A stretch of 64,000 nucleotides of DNA from Aliihoeflea sp. 40Bstr573 (GTDB taxonomy: Bacteria; Pseudomonadota; Alphaproteobacteria; Rhizobiales; Rhizobiaceae): NCBI RefSeq assembly GCF_024105655.1, contig NZ_JAAAMH010000001.1, positions 1-64,000 of the forward strand. Direction: 5' to 3'. The position numbers and the translations under genes were made by a program. Every line of letters begins with the position of its first letter. Position 1 is the stretch's first letter. This document shows positions 26,250 through 35,729 of the stretch, in pieces. Under the pieces are notes generated by a model. It was given only the letters and a program-made list of their open reading frames with translations. It had not been told where the DNA came from and did no database searches.

Positions 26250-27527
26250 TCAGCCGGTTCTGCCGCCAAGTAGGTACCCAAGCCCGATACCCATAACCTT
26301 GGCCGACTGCACCATGTCCTCGATGCCCACCCATTCGTCCGGCTGGTGGGCGAGGTCGAGGATGCCGGGGCCGTAGGCGATGCAGCTGAACAGGTGCCCG
26401 ATGCGCGAGACGTGCTTCTGGTCGTAAGTACCCGGCGAGATGACGTAGTCCGGTTCGCGGTCAAAAATATCGCGAATTCCGGATGCGACAGCCTGAACGA
26501 CAGGCTCGTCCTTCTCCGTCATCAAGGGCAGCACTTCCATCATGTCGCGGATCGAATAGTCGAATTTCGGCCGCTCCCGTTTCAGCCGGTCGAGGATGGA
26601 CGTCACCTCGCGCTTCACGTCGCCGATGTCTTCCTCGAGCAGGAAGCGCCGGTCGATCACGGTCCGGCAGGTGTCTGCCACGTTGGGCGAGGGCAGTCCG
26701 GGGTAAAAATCCTCGGTCTGGCCGCCATGGATCGAGTTGATGTTCATGGTCGAGCGCCGCGCGCCTTCAGGCACGACGGGCGTGCGTGTCTGCTTTTTGT
26801 CGAGCGCGGGAAAGAGTTCGTCCTCGAAGGCGGCGAGCACGGCGCCCATGTGGCGGATCGCCGAATCGCCCAGGAACGGCATCGAACCGTGAGCGATCCG
26901 CCCCTTGGTCTCGATTTCCGCCCACCAGACGCCGCGATGGCCAAGGCAGATGCGATCCTTGTTCAGCGGTTCGGGAATGATGACGTGATCGACGCGCGGC
27001 TTGGAGAAGTAGCCCTTGCCGGCAAGATAGGCAACGCCGCCGAAGCCGCCCGATTCTTCGTCCACCGTGCCGGAGATTTCGATCGCGCCGGCAAAGTCCG
27101 GGTTGGTGGCGATGAAGGCTTCGGCCGCAATGATCGAGGCGGCGAGCCCGCCCTTCATGTCGCAGGAGCCGCGACCGTAGACGCGTCCATCTTTCACCAC
27201 GCCCTCATAGGGATCGACCGTCCAGCCTTCGCCCGCCTCGACCACGTCGATATGCGAGTTGAAATGCACGGTCTCGCCCGGCCGTTTGCCTTCAAAGCGG
27301 GCGATGACGTTTGTACGCGGATAGCGGTCGCTGTCGCCCGGCGTGCCTTCGCCGCGCACATATTCGATCTCGAAGCCGGAACGCTTCAACCTTTCGCCGA
27401 TATATTCGGCGCACGGCGTATAGGCCTCGCCCGGCGGATTGATCGTTGGAAATCGGATCAGGTCGCGCGTTAGCGCCACAAGGTCATCGGTGCGGTCCTC
27501 GACCGCCTTCATCAACTGTTCTCTCAT
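26250..27527 (-). CDS. M20 family metallopeptidase (ArgE/DapE-type deacylase)
   Basis: A 425-residue cytoplasmic two-zinc amidohydrolase. FNSHIDVVEAGEGW supplies the first His and Asp, GRGSCDMKGG the bridging Asp, and GTVDEESGG the Glu pair. The dimerisation domain follows (RIAHGSMPFLGDSAI). The family includes acetylornithine deacetylases, succinyl-diaminopimelate desuccinylases and dipeptidases. Upstream location on the same strand as a peptide ABC operon suggests it processes an imported N-acyl amino acid or peptide. ATG at 27527 chosen; no strong SD. Confidence 0.85.
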   Translation of the reverse strand: MREQLMKAVEDRTDDLVALTRDLIRFPTINPPGEAYTPCAEYIGERLKRSGFEIEYVRGEGTPGDSDRYPRTNVIARFEGKRPGETVHFNSHIDVVEAGEGWTVDPYEGVVKDGRVYGRGSCDMKGGLAASIIAAEAFIATNPDFAGAIEISGTVDEESGGFGGVAYLAGKGYFSKPRVDHVIIPEPLNKDRICLGHRGVWWAEIETKGRIAHGSMPFLGDSAIRHMGAVLAAFEDELFPALDKKQTRTPVVPEGARRSTMNINSIHGGQTEDFYPGLPSPNVADTCRTVIDRRFLLEEDIGDVKREVTSILDRLKRERPKFDYSIRDMMEVLPLMTEKDEPVVQAVASGIRDIFDREPDYVISPGTYDQKHVSRIGHLFSCIAYGPGILDLAHQPDEWVGIEDMVQSAKVMGIGLGYLLGGRTG

Positions 27528-27697
27528 GGCCGCAATGTGAGCGGTGGGCGGAAGGCTTGGCAAGTGCGACAGACGGACGATCGTGCTGGACCAGAACTTT
27601 CGGTGCGCTGGCGGGGGTCAAGGCACCGTTGCCCACGCAAACCCGTTTTCTTGGCATCGCGTCTTGTATAAAAGTCGGGTGAAGCAAAAAGGTACCC

Positions 27698-30538
27698 ATG
27701 TCCAGCCAACACCGCGTCGACCTGTCCCGCCCCGTATCGGACGAAGTGCGCAAGACGACCTGCTACATGTGCGCCTGCCGCTGCGGCATCGATGTGCATC
27801 TCAAAGACGGCAAGGTCCGCTATATCGAGGGCAACCGCGACCATCCCGTCAACAAGGGCGTTCTGTGCGCCAAGGGCTCGGCCGGCATCATGCAGCACTA
27901 TGCGCCGGCGCGGCTCAAGGCGCCCATGCTGCGCACCGGCCCGCGCGGTTCCGGCGAATTCAAGGAAATTTCTTGGGACGAGGCGCTGTCGCTCGCCGTC
28001 GACTGGCTTGGTTCCGTCCGCTCCAGCGATCCGAAGAAGCTCGCCTTCTTTACCGGTCGCGACCAGTCGCAATCGCTCACCGGATTCTGGGCGCAGCAGT
28101 TCGGCACCCCCAACTATGCCGCCCATGGCGGCTTCTGCTCCGTCAACATGGCTGCCGCCGGCATCACCACCATCGGCGGCGCGTTCTGGGAATTCGGCCA
28201 GCCGGACTGGGACCGCACCAAGCTCTTCGTCCTCTTCGGCGTTGCCGAAGACCATGACTCGAACCCGATAAAGATCGGCATCTCCAAGGTGAAGGCGAAC
28301 GGCGCACGCTTCGTGTCGATCAATCCCGTCCGCACCGGCTATTCCGCCGTCGCCGACAACTGGATCGGCATCCGCCCGGGAACAGACGGCCTCTTGATCC
28401 TTTCTCTCGTCCACGAACTCCTGAAAGCGCGGCGCATCGATGTCGACTATCTGATCCGCTATTCGAACGCGCCCTGGCTGGTCATCGATGCCCCCGGTAC
28501 CGCCGAGCATGGTCTTTTCGCACGCGATGGCGAAGGTCGTCCGCTCGTTTTCGAGACGGTGACGGAACGCGCGGTCCTGGCCGGGTCGAAAGGCGCGCGT
28601 CCCGCACTGCACGGCCGTTTCACGCTGCCGGACGGCCGCTCCGTCCGCCCGTCCTTCGAGCTTCTGGCCGCCGAATATCTCGACCCGAAATATGCGCCGG
28701 AAAACGTCGCGGCGCAGACCGGCCTCGACGCGGGCACGATCCGCGGCCTTGCCGCGGAAATCGGACGTGTCGCCTTCGAGGAAACGATCGAAATCAAGCA
28801 ACCCTGGACGGATGTGAACGGCCAGCGGCACGAAAGCTTCGTCGGCCGTCCGGTCTCCTTCCACGCCATGCGCGGCATCTCGGCCCATTCCAACGGCTTC
28901 CAGACCGCCCGGGCACTCCACATGCTGCAGGTGCTGATCGGCGCGATCGACTGTCCCGGCGGCTTCCGCTACGAGCCCCCATATCCAAAGCCCGTCGAGG
29001 CACATCCGCGCCCGCACGGCAAGGCGGAGCATTTCGGTTCCAACCAGCCGCTCTCCGGCCCGCATCTCGGCTTCCCGCTCGGACCGGAAGACCTGTTGGT
29101 GGACGAAGCGGGCAAGCCGACGCGGATCGACAAGGCGTTCTCGTGGGATGCGCCGCTCTCGGCTCACGGCCTGATGCACATGGTCATCGCCAATGCCCAT
29201 GCCGGCGACCCCTACCCAGTCGACGTTCTGTTCCTGTACATGGCCAACATGGCCTGGAACTCGTCGATGAATACGGCGGGGACGATCCGCATGCTGGAGG
29301 AGAAGGACGAGGCGACCGGCGAATACCGCATCCCGAAGATCATCTATTCCGACGCCTATTCGTCCGAGATGGTCGCTTATGCGGATCTCGTCCTGCCGGA
29401 CACGACTTACCTGGAGCGCCACGACTGCATCTCGCTGCTCGACCGGCCGATCTCCGAGCCCGATTCGGTCAACGACGCGATCCGCTGGCCGGTGCTCGCG
29501 CCCGATCGCGACGTGCGCCCGTTCCAGACCGTTCTCATCGATCTCGGCGCACGGCTGAAGCTGCCCGGCTTCGTCGACCATCGAGGGAATGCGCTATACG
29601 CCGACTATGCCGACTACATCGTCCGTCACGAGCGTCGCCCCGGCATAGGCCCGCTGGCGGGCTTTCGCAGCGCGCAGGGTGACCGCGCGGGCAGGGGTGC
29701 GGTGAATCCGACCCAGATCGAGCGCTATATCGAGAACGGCTCGTTCTTTTCCGCGCACATCCCCTCCGAAGCGCTTTTTTTCAAGCACGCGAACCAGGCC
29801 TATCAGGACTTCGCGGTGAAGATTGGCTTCTTCGACAAGCCGCAGCCCGTCACCTTCCAGCTCTATTCGGAAATTCTGCAAAAATTCCGGCTCTCGGCGG
29901 AAGGTGTTCGCGAACCGTTCGCGCCGCAGGAGCATCGCGCGCGCATTCTCGCCAGCTTCACGCCGTTGCCCGCGTGGTACATGCCGCTGGAGGAAGCTGG
30001 CGTGGATCGCGACGAGTATCCCTATCACGCCATCACCCAGCGCCCGATGGCGATGTACCACTCTTGGGGTTCGATGAATGCGTGGCTGCGACAGATCCAC
30101 ACGAAGAACCCGCTCTACGTTCCCGGCGCGATCTGCGACGCGCACGGTTTGCGCGACGGCGACTGGGTCTGGCTCATCTCGCATCACGGCCGGATCAAGG
30201 TCGAGATCGCGCGCTCCAACGTCATTAACCGCGACACGATGTGGACTTGGAACGCGATCGGCAAGCGCGGCGGCGCATGGGCGCTCGACCCGAAATCGCC
30301 GGAAGCCCGAAAGGGCTTTCTCCTCAACCACCTGATCCACGAGCTCCTGCCGCCCAAGGGCGATGGTATGCGCTGGTCGAACTCCGACCCGATCACCGGC
30401 CAGGCCGCCTGGTACGATTTGCGCGTCCGGATCGAAAAGGCCGAACCAGGCATGGTCACCGAACCGCACTTGCCCGACCAGCGCCGCATTGCGCCCGCAC
30501 CGGACGAATTGCGATACGGGCAGGAGTGGAGCGAATGA
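27698..30538 (+). CDS. soeA: Molybdopterin oxidoreductase catalytic subunit, SoeA-like
   Basis: A 946-residue DMSO-reductase-family molybdoenzyme. C22-x2-C25-x3-C29-x27-C57 binds a 4Fe-4S cluster, and C147 in HGGFCSVN is a candidate Mo ligand. The C-terminal Molydop_binding domain includes NPLYVPGAICDAHGLRDGDW. No Tat signal is present, so the enzyme should face the cytoplasm, unlike Tat-exported DMSO/thiosulfate/polysulfide enzymes. With the FeS and DmsC-like subunits downstream, this fits the SoeABC sulfite dehydrogenase. Another substrate remains possible, so the symbol is provisional. Confidence 0.8.
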   Translation: MSSQHRVDLSRPVSDEVRKTTCYMCACRCGIDVHLKDGKVRYIEGNRDHPVNKGVLCAKGSAGIMQHYAPARLKAPMLRTGPRGSGEFKEISWDEALSLAVDWLGSVRSSDPKKLAFFTGRDQSQSLTGFWAQQFGTPNYAAHGGFCSVNMAAAGITTIGGAFWEFGQPDWDRTKLFVLFGVAEDHDSNPIKIGISKVKANGARFVSINPVRTGYSAVADNWIGIRPGTDGLLILSLVHELLKARRIDVDYLIRYSNAPWLVIDAPGTAEHGLFARDGEGRPLVFETVTERAVLAGSKGARPALHGRFTLPDGRSVRPSFELLAAEYLDPKYAPENVAAQTGLDAGTIRGLAAEIGRVAFEETIEIKQPWTDVNGQRHESFVGRPVSFHAMRGISAHSNGFQTARALHMLQVLIGAIDCPGGFRYEPPYPKPVEAHPRPHGKAEHFGSNQPLSGPHLGFPLGPEDLLVDEAGKPTRIDKAFSWDAPLSAHGLMHMVIANAHAGDPYPVDVLFLYMANMAWNSSMNTAGTIRMLEEKDEATGEYRIPKIIYSDAYSSEMVAYADLVLPDTTYLERHDCISLLDRPISEPDSVNDAIRWPVLAPDRDVRPFQTVLIDLGARLKLPGFVDHRGNALYADYADYIVRHERRPGIGPLAGFRSAQGDRAGRGAVNPTQIERYIENGSFFSAHIPSEALFFKHANQAYQDFAVKIGFFDKPQPVTFQLYSEILQKFRLSAEGVREPFAPQEHRARILASFTPLPAWYMPLEEAGVDRDEYPYHAITQRPMAMYHSWGSMNAWLRQIHTKNPLYVPGAICDAHGLRDGDWVWLISHHGRIKVEIARSNVINRDTMWTWNAIGKRGGAWALDPKSPEARKGFLLNHLIHELLPPKGDGMRWSNSDPITGQAAWYDLRVRIEKAEPGMVTEPHLPDQRRIAPAPDELRYGQEWSE

Positions 30539-30558
30539 TGCAAACTCAGCTCGGCTCA

Positions 30559-30698
30559 CCCCCACCCTGTATCCATCCCCACAAGGGGAAGGGAGGGCAT
30601 CCACGCCGCGCCTTACGTTCCGCTTGTCTGGCCGTGGGCGATAGTGCACCGCCGCCGACGTTTCCCTCCCCCTTGTGGGGAGGGGTGCGGGGTGGGGG
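30559..30698. repeat. Double-hairpin palindromic repeat, copy C, between soeA and soeB
   Basis: About 140 bp. The left arm begins CCCCCACCCTGTATCC and contains CCCCACAAGGGGAAGGGAGG. The right arm contains TTTCCCTCCCCCTTGTGGGG and ends GGGGTGGGGG. It sits inside the 211-bp gap of an otherwise compact operon. Confidence 0.85.
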
Positions 30699-30749
30699 TA
30701 CGCGACCTCTGCGGCAAGGTGCGGCTCCAAATCGCGGCAGCCCAAACCC

Positions 30750-31511
30750 ATGACCTCGCTTCCCGCAGTCCCAACCCCCAAGAAGCTCGGCCTCGTCATC
30801 GACCTCGACGTGTGCGTCGGCTGCCATGCCTGCGTCATATCCTGCAAGGAGTGGAACACCGGCGGCTATGGCGCGGCGCTCTCTGACCAGGACCCATACG
30901 GCCCCGACGTCTCAGGCACCTTCCTCAACCGGATTCACTCCTTTGAAGTGCTGCCCGTAGGCGCAGAAAAGATTGGAGAAGCAGGCGATGCGCGGATCGT
31001 CCATTTCCCCAAATCCTGCCTCCATTGCGAGGATGCGCCGTGCGTCACCGTCTGCCCCACGGGCGCGTCCTACAAGCGCGGCGAGGATGGCATCGTCCTG
31101 GTCGACGAGGATATGTGCATCGGCTGCGGCCTGTGCGCCTGGGCCTGTCCCTACGGCGCACGCGAGATGGACCTTGCCGCTGGCGTCATGAAGAAATGCA
31201 CGCTTTGCGTCGACCGCATCTATAACGAGACGATCGATGAGATCGACCGCGTCCCGTCCTGCGTGCGAACCTGCCCCGCCAACGCCCGCCACTATGGCGA
31301 CCTTGCAGACCCGCAGTCCGACGTTTCGAAAATGGTCGCTGCACGCGGCGGCATCGACCTGATGCCAGAGCAGGGTACGAAGCCGGTCAACAAGTACCTT
31401 CCGCCGCGCCCGCGCACGGCCCTTGCCGACAGCGCGGTTCCGCTGGCGGAGACCTCGGCCGGCGCGTCCGGTTTCTTCGCGTGGCTTGACGGCGTGCTGG
31501 AGCGTATTTGA
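30750..31511 (+). CDS. soeB: 4Fe-4S electron-transfer subunit, SoeB/DmsB-like
   Basis: A 253-residue iron-sulfur protein with four Cys clusters: CVGCHACVISC, CLHCEDAPCVTVCP, CIGCGLCAWACP, and CTLCVDR plus PSCVRTCP. It should carry electrons between the molybdenum subunit and the membrane anchor. ATG at 30750 was chosen because the longer in-frame start at 30675 lies in repeat copy C and would add repeat-derived residues. Its stop overlaps the next start as TGATG. Confidence 0.88.
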   Translation: MTSLPAVPTPKKLGLVIDLDVCVGCHACVISCKEWNTGGYGAALSDQDPYGPDVSGTFLNRIHSFEVLPVGAEKIGEAGDARIVHFPKSCLHCEDAPCVTVCPTGASYKRGEDGIVLVDEDMCIGCGLCAWACPYGAREMDLAAGVMKKCTLCVDRIYNETIDEIDRVPSCVRTCPANARHYGDLADPQSDVSKMVAARGGIDLMPEQGTKPVNKYLPPRPRTALADSAVPLAETSAGASGFFAWLDGVLERI

Positions 31512-32443
31512 TGCATCCCGCACTCTCCATCATCGTCTTTACGACGCTCTCCGGCATGGGGTACGGCCTTGCGACCCTGCTTGGTCTCGGCCTGTTCGAG
31601 CCCGCTGCGCTTGCGACCAAGATCGGCTATCTCCTCGCCTTGGCGCTCATTGCCGGCGGGCTCGTCTCCTCCACTCTCCATCTCGGCAATCCGCAACGCG
31701 CTTGGCGCGCGCTATCCCAGTGGAAGACGAGCTGGCTGTCGCGTGAAGGCGTCATGGCGATCCTGACCTTCTTGCCGCTGACGGTCTGCGCCTACGCGTC
31801 AATCTTCCACGACCGCCATCTGGTCCTGGCTGGTGTCCTCGCAGCCGGCCTCAGCCTCGTCACCGTATACTGCACGGCAATGATCTACGGCTCCCTGCGG
31901 ACCGTCCAGCTCTGGTCGCAACCTCTGACGCCCGTCACCTATCTGCTCTTCTCGCTCTCGAGCGGCGCGACCGTCGGCACGCTGCTAGCCGTGACCGGCG
32001 CGTCCCGGCCATGGCTGCTCGCTGTCCTCGCCGTTCTGTCCACCGTCGCCGCCTGGATGGTGAAGCGCCGCTGGCGCGCAGACGGCAAGGCCCTTCCGCC
32101 CCTGACGACGCCCGAAACCGCAACCGGCCTCGGCTTCATCGGGCGCGTGCGGCTCTTCGAAAGACCGCACATCAACGACAACTACCTGACGCGCGAGATG
32201 GGCTTTCAGGTCGCGCGCAAGCATGCCGACAAGCTTTTCGGCATCGCAATCCTGCTCGGCGGCTTTGTCCCGGTCGTGCTGCTCGTGGTCGCTGCGCTGG
32301 CGGCAAACGCCATGGGCCCGGGGCTGACGGCCTTCCTCGCCGCCTTCCTGGCCGTCCTGGCGCACTATGCTGGTGTGTTCGTCGAGCGCTGGCTCTTTTT
32401 CGCCGAAGCGCGCCACGCGGTCATGAACTATTACGGGCGCTAA
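31511..32443 (+). CDS. soeC: DmsC-family membrane anchor subunit, SoeC-like
   Basis: A 310-residue integral-membrane protein with about eight hydrophobic segments, of the DmsC family that anchors DMSO-reductase-type complexes and exchanges electrons with quinone. STLHLGNPQRAWRAL and LLVVAALAANAMGPGLTAFL are typical stretches. ATG at 31511 overlaps the soeB stop by one base, so the two are translationally coupled. It converges on lpxXL with a 9-bp gap. Confidence 0.87.
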   Translation: MHPALSIIVFTTLSGMGYGLATLLGLGLFEPAALATKIGYLLALALIAGGLVSSTLHLGNPQRAWRALSQWKTSWLSREGVMAILTFLPLTVCAYASIFHDRHLVLAGVLAAGLSLVTVYCTAMIYGSLRTVQLWSQPLTPVTYLLFSLSSGATVGTLLAVTGASRPWLLAVLAVLSTVAAWMVKRRWRADGKALPPLTTPETATGLGFIGRVRLFERPHINDNYLTREMGFQVARKHADKLFGIAILLGGFVPVVLLVVAALAANAMGPGLTAFLAAFLAVLAHYAGVFVERWLFFAEARHAVMNYYGR

Positions 32444-32452
32444 AGCGCAGCT

Positions 32453-33394
32453 TCAGTCCGCCCAGCGCTTGTGAAACCACATCCACTGCCCCGGATGCTC
32501 GCGCACCCAGCCTTCGACGATGTCGTTCATCATCTGGCAGCTTGCATGAATGTCTATCGCGCCGGATGCATTGCGCGGAAACTCGATCTTTTCCTGCAGT
32601 TCAAGCCTGAACTTGTTGCCCGGCAAGCGGATCGAGCGCGCGGGATAGACGTCGCATTCGAACTGACGGGCAAGTTTCGGCACCAGCGGGTTGGTGCGGC
32701 ATTCGCGGCCGAAAAATGTGGTTTTTTGGCCCTTGTGGAACTTCTGGTCGACAAGGACGCCGATATTGCCGCCGCGATCCAGAACACGCGCAAGCGCGAA
32801 GGCCGCGCCGGCGCGGGAGGCCAGCAATTCACCCATCGTGTCGCGCCGCGTCTTGAAGACGTATTCGGCCATGTACGGGTTGTTCGGCGCCCGGAACAGC
32901 GCGGTCACCGGCAAATCGTAGGCCATTGCCGCGACGGGCAGTAGCTCGAAATTCCCCGAATGAGCGGTGAAGATGATGTGCGGGCGCTTTTCCTCGCGGA
33001 TGCGCAGGAAAATATCCTCGCCGATCACCTCGACGCGGCCCGGCGCCTTGCCTGGCTCGTGGTCGAAGATCTGGTCGAGGAAGATATACTCCGCCGCTAG
33101 CCGTGCCATGTTGCCCCACATGTCCGAGGCAATCTGCTGGATTTCCGATTCGGATTTCTCCGGATAGGCGCGCCGGAGATTGTTGACCGCCACGCGATGG
33201 CGTCCGAATTTCGGGCCGAGCCTGCGCGCGGTCCGGTCGGCGAAATCGAGCGCCTTGTCGGCCGGCAGCTTGCGCAAGCCCCAAAGGACGGCCATCGCCA
33301 GCCGCGCGGTCGTCCAGTATTCCGCCTGTTTCAGTGCACCCGCCGATCTGTAGACCAGCGGTCGCAGGAAAGCCGGCAGCTTGTCGCCCTTCAT
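32453..33394 (-). CDS. lpxXL: Lipid A acyltransferase LpxXL (LpxL/HtrB family)
   Basis: A 313-residue inner-membrane-associated lysophospholipid-type acyltransferase. The catalytic HX4E motif is present as HSGNFE near residue 144, with an N-terminal hydrophobic helix. In rhizobia this enzyme adds the very-long-chain fatty acid to lipid A from AcpXL. It is the last gene of the acpXL operon, and its start overlaps the adhXL stop by 4 bases. Family and genomic context both support the name. Confidence 0.92.
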   Translation of the reverse strand: MKGDKLPAFLRPLVYRSAGALKQAEYWTTARLAMAVLWGLRKLPADKALDFADRTARRLGPKFGRHRVAVNNLRRAYPEKSESEIQQIASDMWGNMARLAAEYIFLDQIFDHEPGKAPGRVEVIGEDIFLRIREEKRPHIIFTAHSGNFELLPVAAMAYDLPVTALFRAPNNPYMAEYVFKTRRDTMGELLASRAGAAFALARVLDRGGNIGVLVDQKFHKGQKTTFFGRECRTNPLVPKLARQFECDVYPARSIRLPGNKFRLELQEKIEFPRNASGAIDIHASCQMMNDIVEGWVREHPGQWMWFHKRWAD

Positions 33395-34419
33395 GACACG
33401 CGCAGAATGATCTTGCCGAAAACGTCACGGCCTTCCATGCGCTCCAGCGCGCGGCCGATGCCGTCGAAATCGACTTCCGTGTCGATCACAGGAGAGACCT
33501 GGCCACCTGCCATCTTCTGCATCGCATCGGCCATGTTCTCCATCCGGCAGCCGAACGAGCCGAAAATCTTGAGCTGCTGCTGGAAGAGCTGCATCAAATT
33601 CATCGAGGTCGAGACGCCGGAGGTCGAACCGCAGGTCACAAGCCGCCCGCCGCGTTTCAGGCAAAGCATCGACCCCGCCCAGGTGTCAGCGCCGACATGT
33701 TCGAATACGACATCGACACCCTTTTTCTTCGTGATCTTGCGAACCGCACCCTCGAACCGGTCTGTGCGGTAGTTGATGACGTGATCGGCGCCCAGCGCCT
33801 TGGCCGGCTCGATCTTCGCATCCGATCCGACCGTGGTCAGGATTGTGCAGCCCATGCGCTTGGCAAGCTGGATGGCCGCGGAGCCGATTCCCGACCCGCC
33901 GGCATGGATCAGGATCGTCTCGCCGGGCTGCAGCTTCGCATTGTCGAACAGCATGTGCTCGACCGTGCCGAACGTCACCGGCGCGACCGCCGCGCCGATT
34001 TCGTCAACGCCGGGCGGGGCAGGGACCAGCAGGCGCGCTGGCAGGTTCATGTATTCCTGCGCGAAGCCGTCGAGATGGAAGCCGTGAACGCCCGAGACGT
34101 TCTCGCAAAGATTGTCACGCTTCTCGCGGCAGGCCTTGCAAAGCCCGCAGGTGCGCGCACCGTAGATCGAGACGAGCTGCCCCTCGCGCAGGTTCGATAC
34201 GCCCGGGCCGACCTTGACGACCTCGCCCGAGGCTTCCGCGCCGACAGTCAGCGGCATCTTGCGCTTTGCGAACGCCATGCCGCGCCAGCCCCATACGTCG
34301 ATATGGTTCAACGCCACGGCGCGGATGCGCAGCGTCACTTCGCCCTGGCCGGGTGCGTCGGGGTCGGCAATGTCGACGGTTTCGAGGCGGCGATCCTCGA
34401 TCAGTTGCAATGCGCGCAT
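33391..34419 (-). CDS. adhXL: Zinc-containing alcohol dehydrogenase-family protein of the VLCFA cluster
   Basis: A 342-residue medium-chain dehydrogenase/reductase. The structural zinc cysteines appear as CGLCKACREKRDNLC, and the NADPH fold carries HAGGSGIGSAAIQLA. In rhizobial clusters this gene (adh2XL) is thought to help make the C28 chain, possibly as the reductase of the cycle; that is family knowledge, not proof. It overlaps lpxXL by 4 bases and follows fabF1XL by 30 bp. Confidence 0.86.
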   Translation of the reverse strand: MRALQLIEDRRLETVDIADPDAPGQGEVTLRIRAVALNHIDVWGWRGMAFAKRKMPLTVGAEASGEVVKVGPGVSNLREGQLVSIYGARTCGLCKACREKRDNLCENVSGVHGFHLDGFAQEYMNLPARLLVPAPPGVDEIGAAVAPVTFGTVEHMLFDNAKLQPGETILIHAGGSGIGSAAIQLAKRMGCTILTTVGSDAKIEPAKALGADHVINYRTDRFEGAVRKITKKKGVDVVFEHVGADTWAGSMLCLKRGGRLVTCGSTSGVSTSMNLMQLFQQQLKIFGSFGCRMENMADAMQKMAGGQVSPVIDTEVDFDGIGRALERMEGRDVFGKIILRVS

Positions 34420-34449
34420 GGGTTCTTCCGTTTTGCTGTCGAAGCGGAG

Positions 34450-35718
34450 CTAGAACGCTTCGCGCGCCATGACAAGGCACGTGTTCTGGCCGCCGAAGCC
34501 GAAAGAGTTCGACAGAACCGTCCGCACGTCCGCCGATCGCTTGGCGTTCGGCACCACGTCGAGGTCGATGGCGGGGTCGGGATTGTCGTAGTTGATCGTC
34601 GGCGGCAGCACGCCTTCGCGCATGGTCATCAGCGAGAATACGGCCTCGATCGCGCCGGCTGCCGAAAGCGTATGGCCGATCATCGACTTGTTGGAGGAAA
34701 CCGGCATCCGCTTCAAGTTGTCGCCGAAGACGGTCGCCAGCGACAGATGCTCCATCTTGTCGTTTTCCGGCGTCGAGGTGCCGTGCGCATTGACATACGC
34801 GATGCCGTCGTCACCGAGTCCGGCATCGTCGAGCGCCGCGCGGATCGCGCCGATGGCGGGCGAGCCGTCGGGCTTGGAGCGCGTGCGATGGAAGTCGTCG
34901 GCCTTCTCGCCACACCCGCGAAGGATGCCGAGCACCTTGGCGCCGCGCCGCATCGCGCTTTCCAGCGATTCGAGCACCAGCGCAGCACCGCCCTCCGCCA
35001 TCACGAAGCCATCGCGGTCCTTCGAAAAGGGCTTGGACGCTTTCGTCGGCGCTTCATTGGCGGTCGAGAGCGCCGAGAGCAGGGAGAAACGGATCAGGGC
35101 TTCGGCAGTCGCCGAGCCGTCTGCGCCGACGGCCAGCGCGCGCTCGCACTCGCCGCGCCGGATTGCCTCGACGCCGAGCTGGATCGCCGTCGCGCCCGAG
35201 GCGCAGGCGGTCGAGAGCGTGATCGGCAGGCCGCGCGTGCCGTACTTGTCCGCGAGGCGGTCGGCGATGGTGGCGAATTGCGCCACGTCGAAAATCTCCG
35301 CCGTGAGCTTTTCGCGCGCGACCTTCAAGAGGCGCGGGTAGCCTTGCTCCTCGCTCGACGAAGCGTAGAGCGACAGTCGGTCCTGCCAGCCCAGCTCAAC
35401 GGGTGGTGAGGCGAGGAAAAGCGGGCCGTCGAAGCGCCCGCGCGCGATGCCCGACATGCCGACCGCTTCGTCTGAGGATAGGTCCGCGAGTTCCTGCGTC
35501 AATGCCGATGCGCCTTCCTTGCTCGATGGCAGGAAGTCGACGGTGCCCGAAATCGTCGTCGCCAGATGGTCGGTCGGGAAGCGGGTGATGGGGTGGATGC
35601 CGGACTGGCCGGAGGTCAACGCGGCCCAGTTCGCATCGAGCCCCTGGCCGAGCGAGGTGACGACGCCGATGCCGGTGACGGCGACGATGGGACGTCCAAG
35701 ATGATCGGTGGTCTTCAC
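34450..35718 (-). CDS. fabF1XL: Beta-ketoacyl-ACP synthase FabF1XL (active subunit)
   Basis: A 422-residue KAS II-type condensing enzyme that lengthens the very-long acyl chain on AcpXL. The full Cys-His-His triad is present: C172 in STACASG, H312 in VNAHGTSTP and H349 in SMIGHTL. The start is GTG at 35718 with GGGAG upstream. It lies 11 bp after fabF2XL and shares the operon. Compared with FabF2XL it is the catalytically complete one. Confidence 0.92.
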   Translation of the reverse strand: MKTTDHLGRPIVAVTGIGVVTSLGQGLDANWAALTSGQSGIHPITRFPTDHLATTISGTVDFLPSSKEGASALTQELADLSSDEAVGMSGIARGRFDGPLFLASPPVELGWQDRLSLYASSSEEQGYPRLLKVAREKLTAEIFDVAQFATIADRLADKYGTRGLPITLSTACASGATAIQLGVEAIRRGECERALAVGADGSATAEALIRFSLLSALSTANEAPTKASKPFSKDRDGFVMAEGGAALVLESLESAMRRGAKVLGILRGCGEKADDFHRTRSKPDGSPAIGAIRAALDDAGLGDDGIAYVNAHGTSTPENDKMEHLSLATVFGDNLKRMPVSSNKSMIGHTLSAAGAIEAVFSLMTMREGVLPPTINYDNPDPAIDLDVVPNAKRSADVRTVLSNSFGFGGQNTCLVMAREAF

Positions 35719-35729
35719 GGCGATCTCCC

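Noticed and set aside
27524-29581. Minus-strand open frame of 685 codons
   Set aside because: It is antisense to soeA, whose Cys motif and domains are certain.
33697-35409. Plus-strand open frame of 570 codons
   Set aside because: It is antisense to adhXL and fabF1XL and has no recognisable features.
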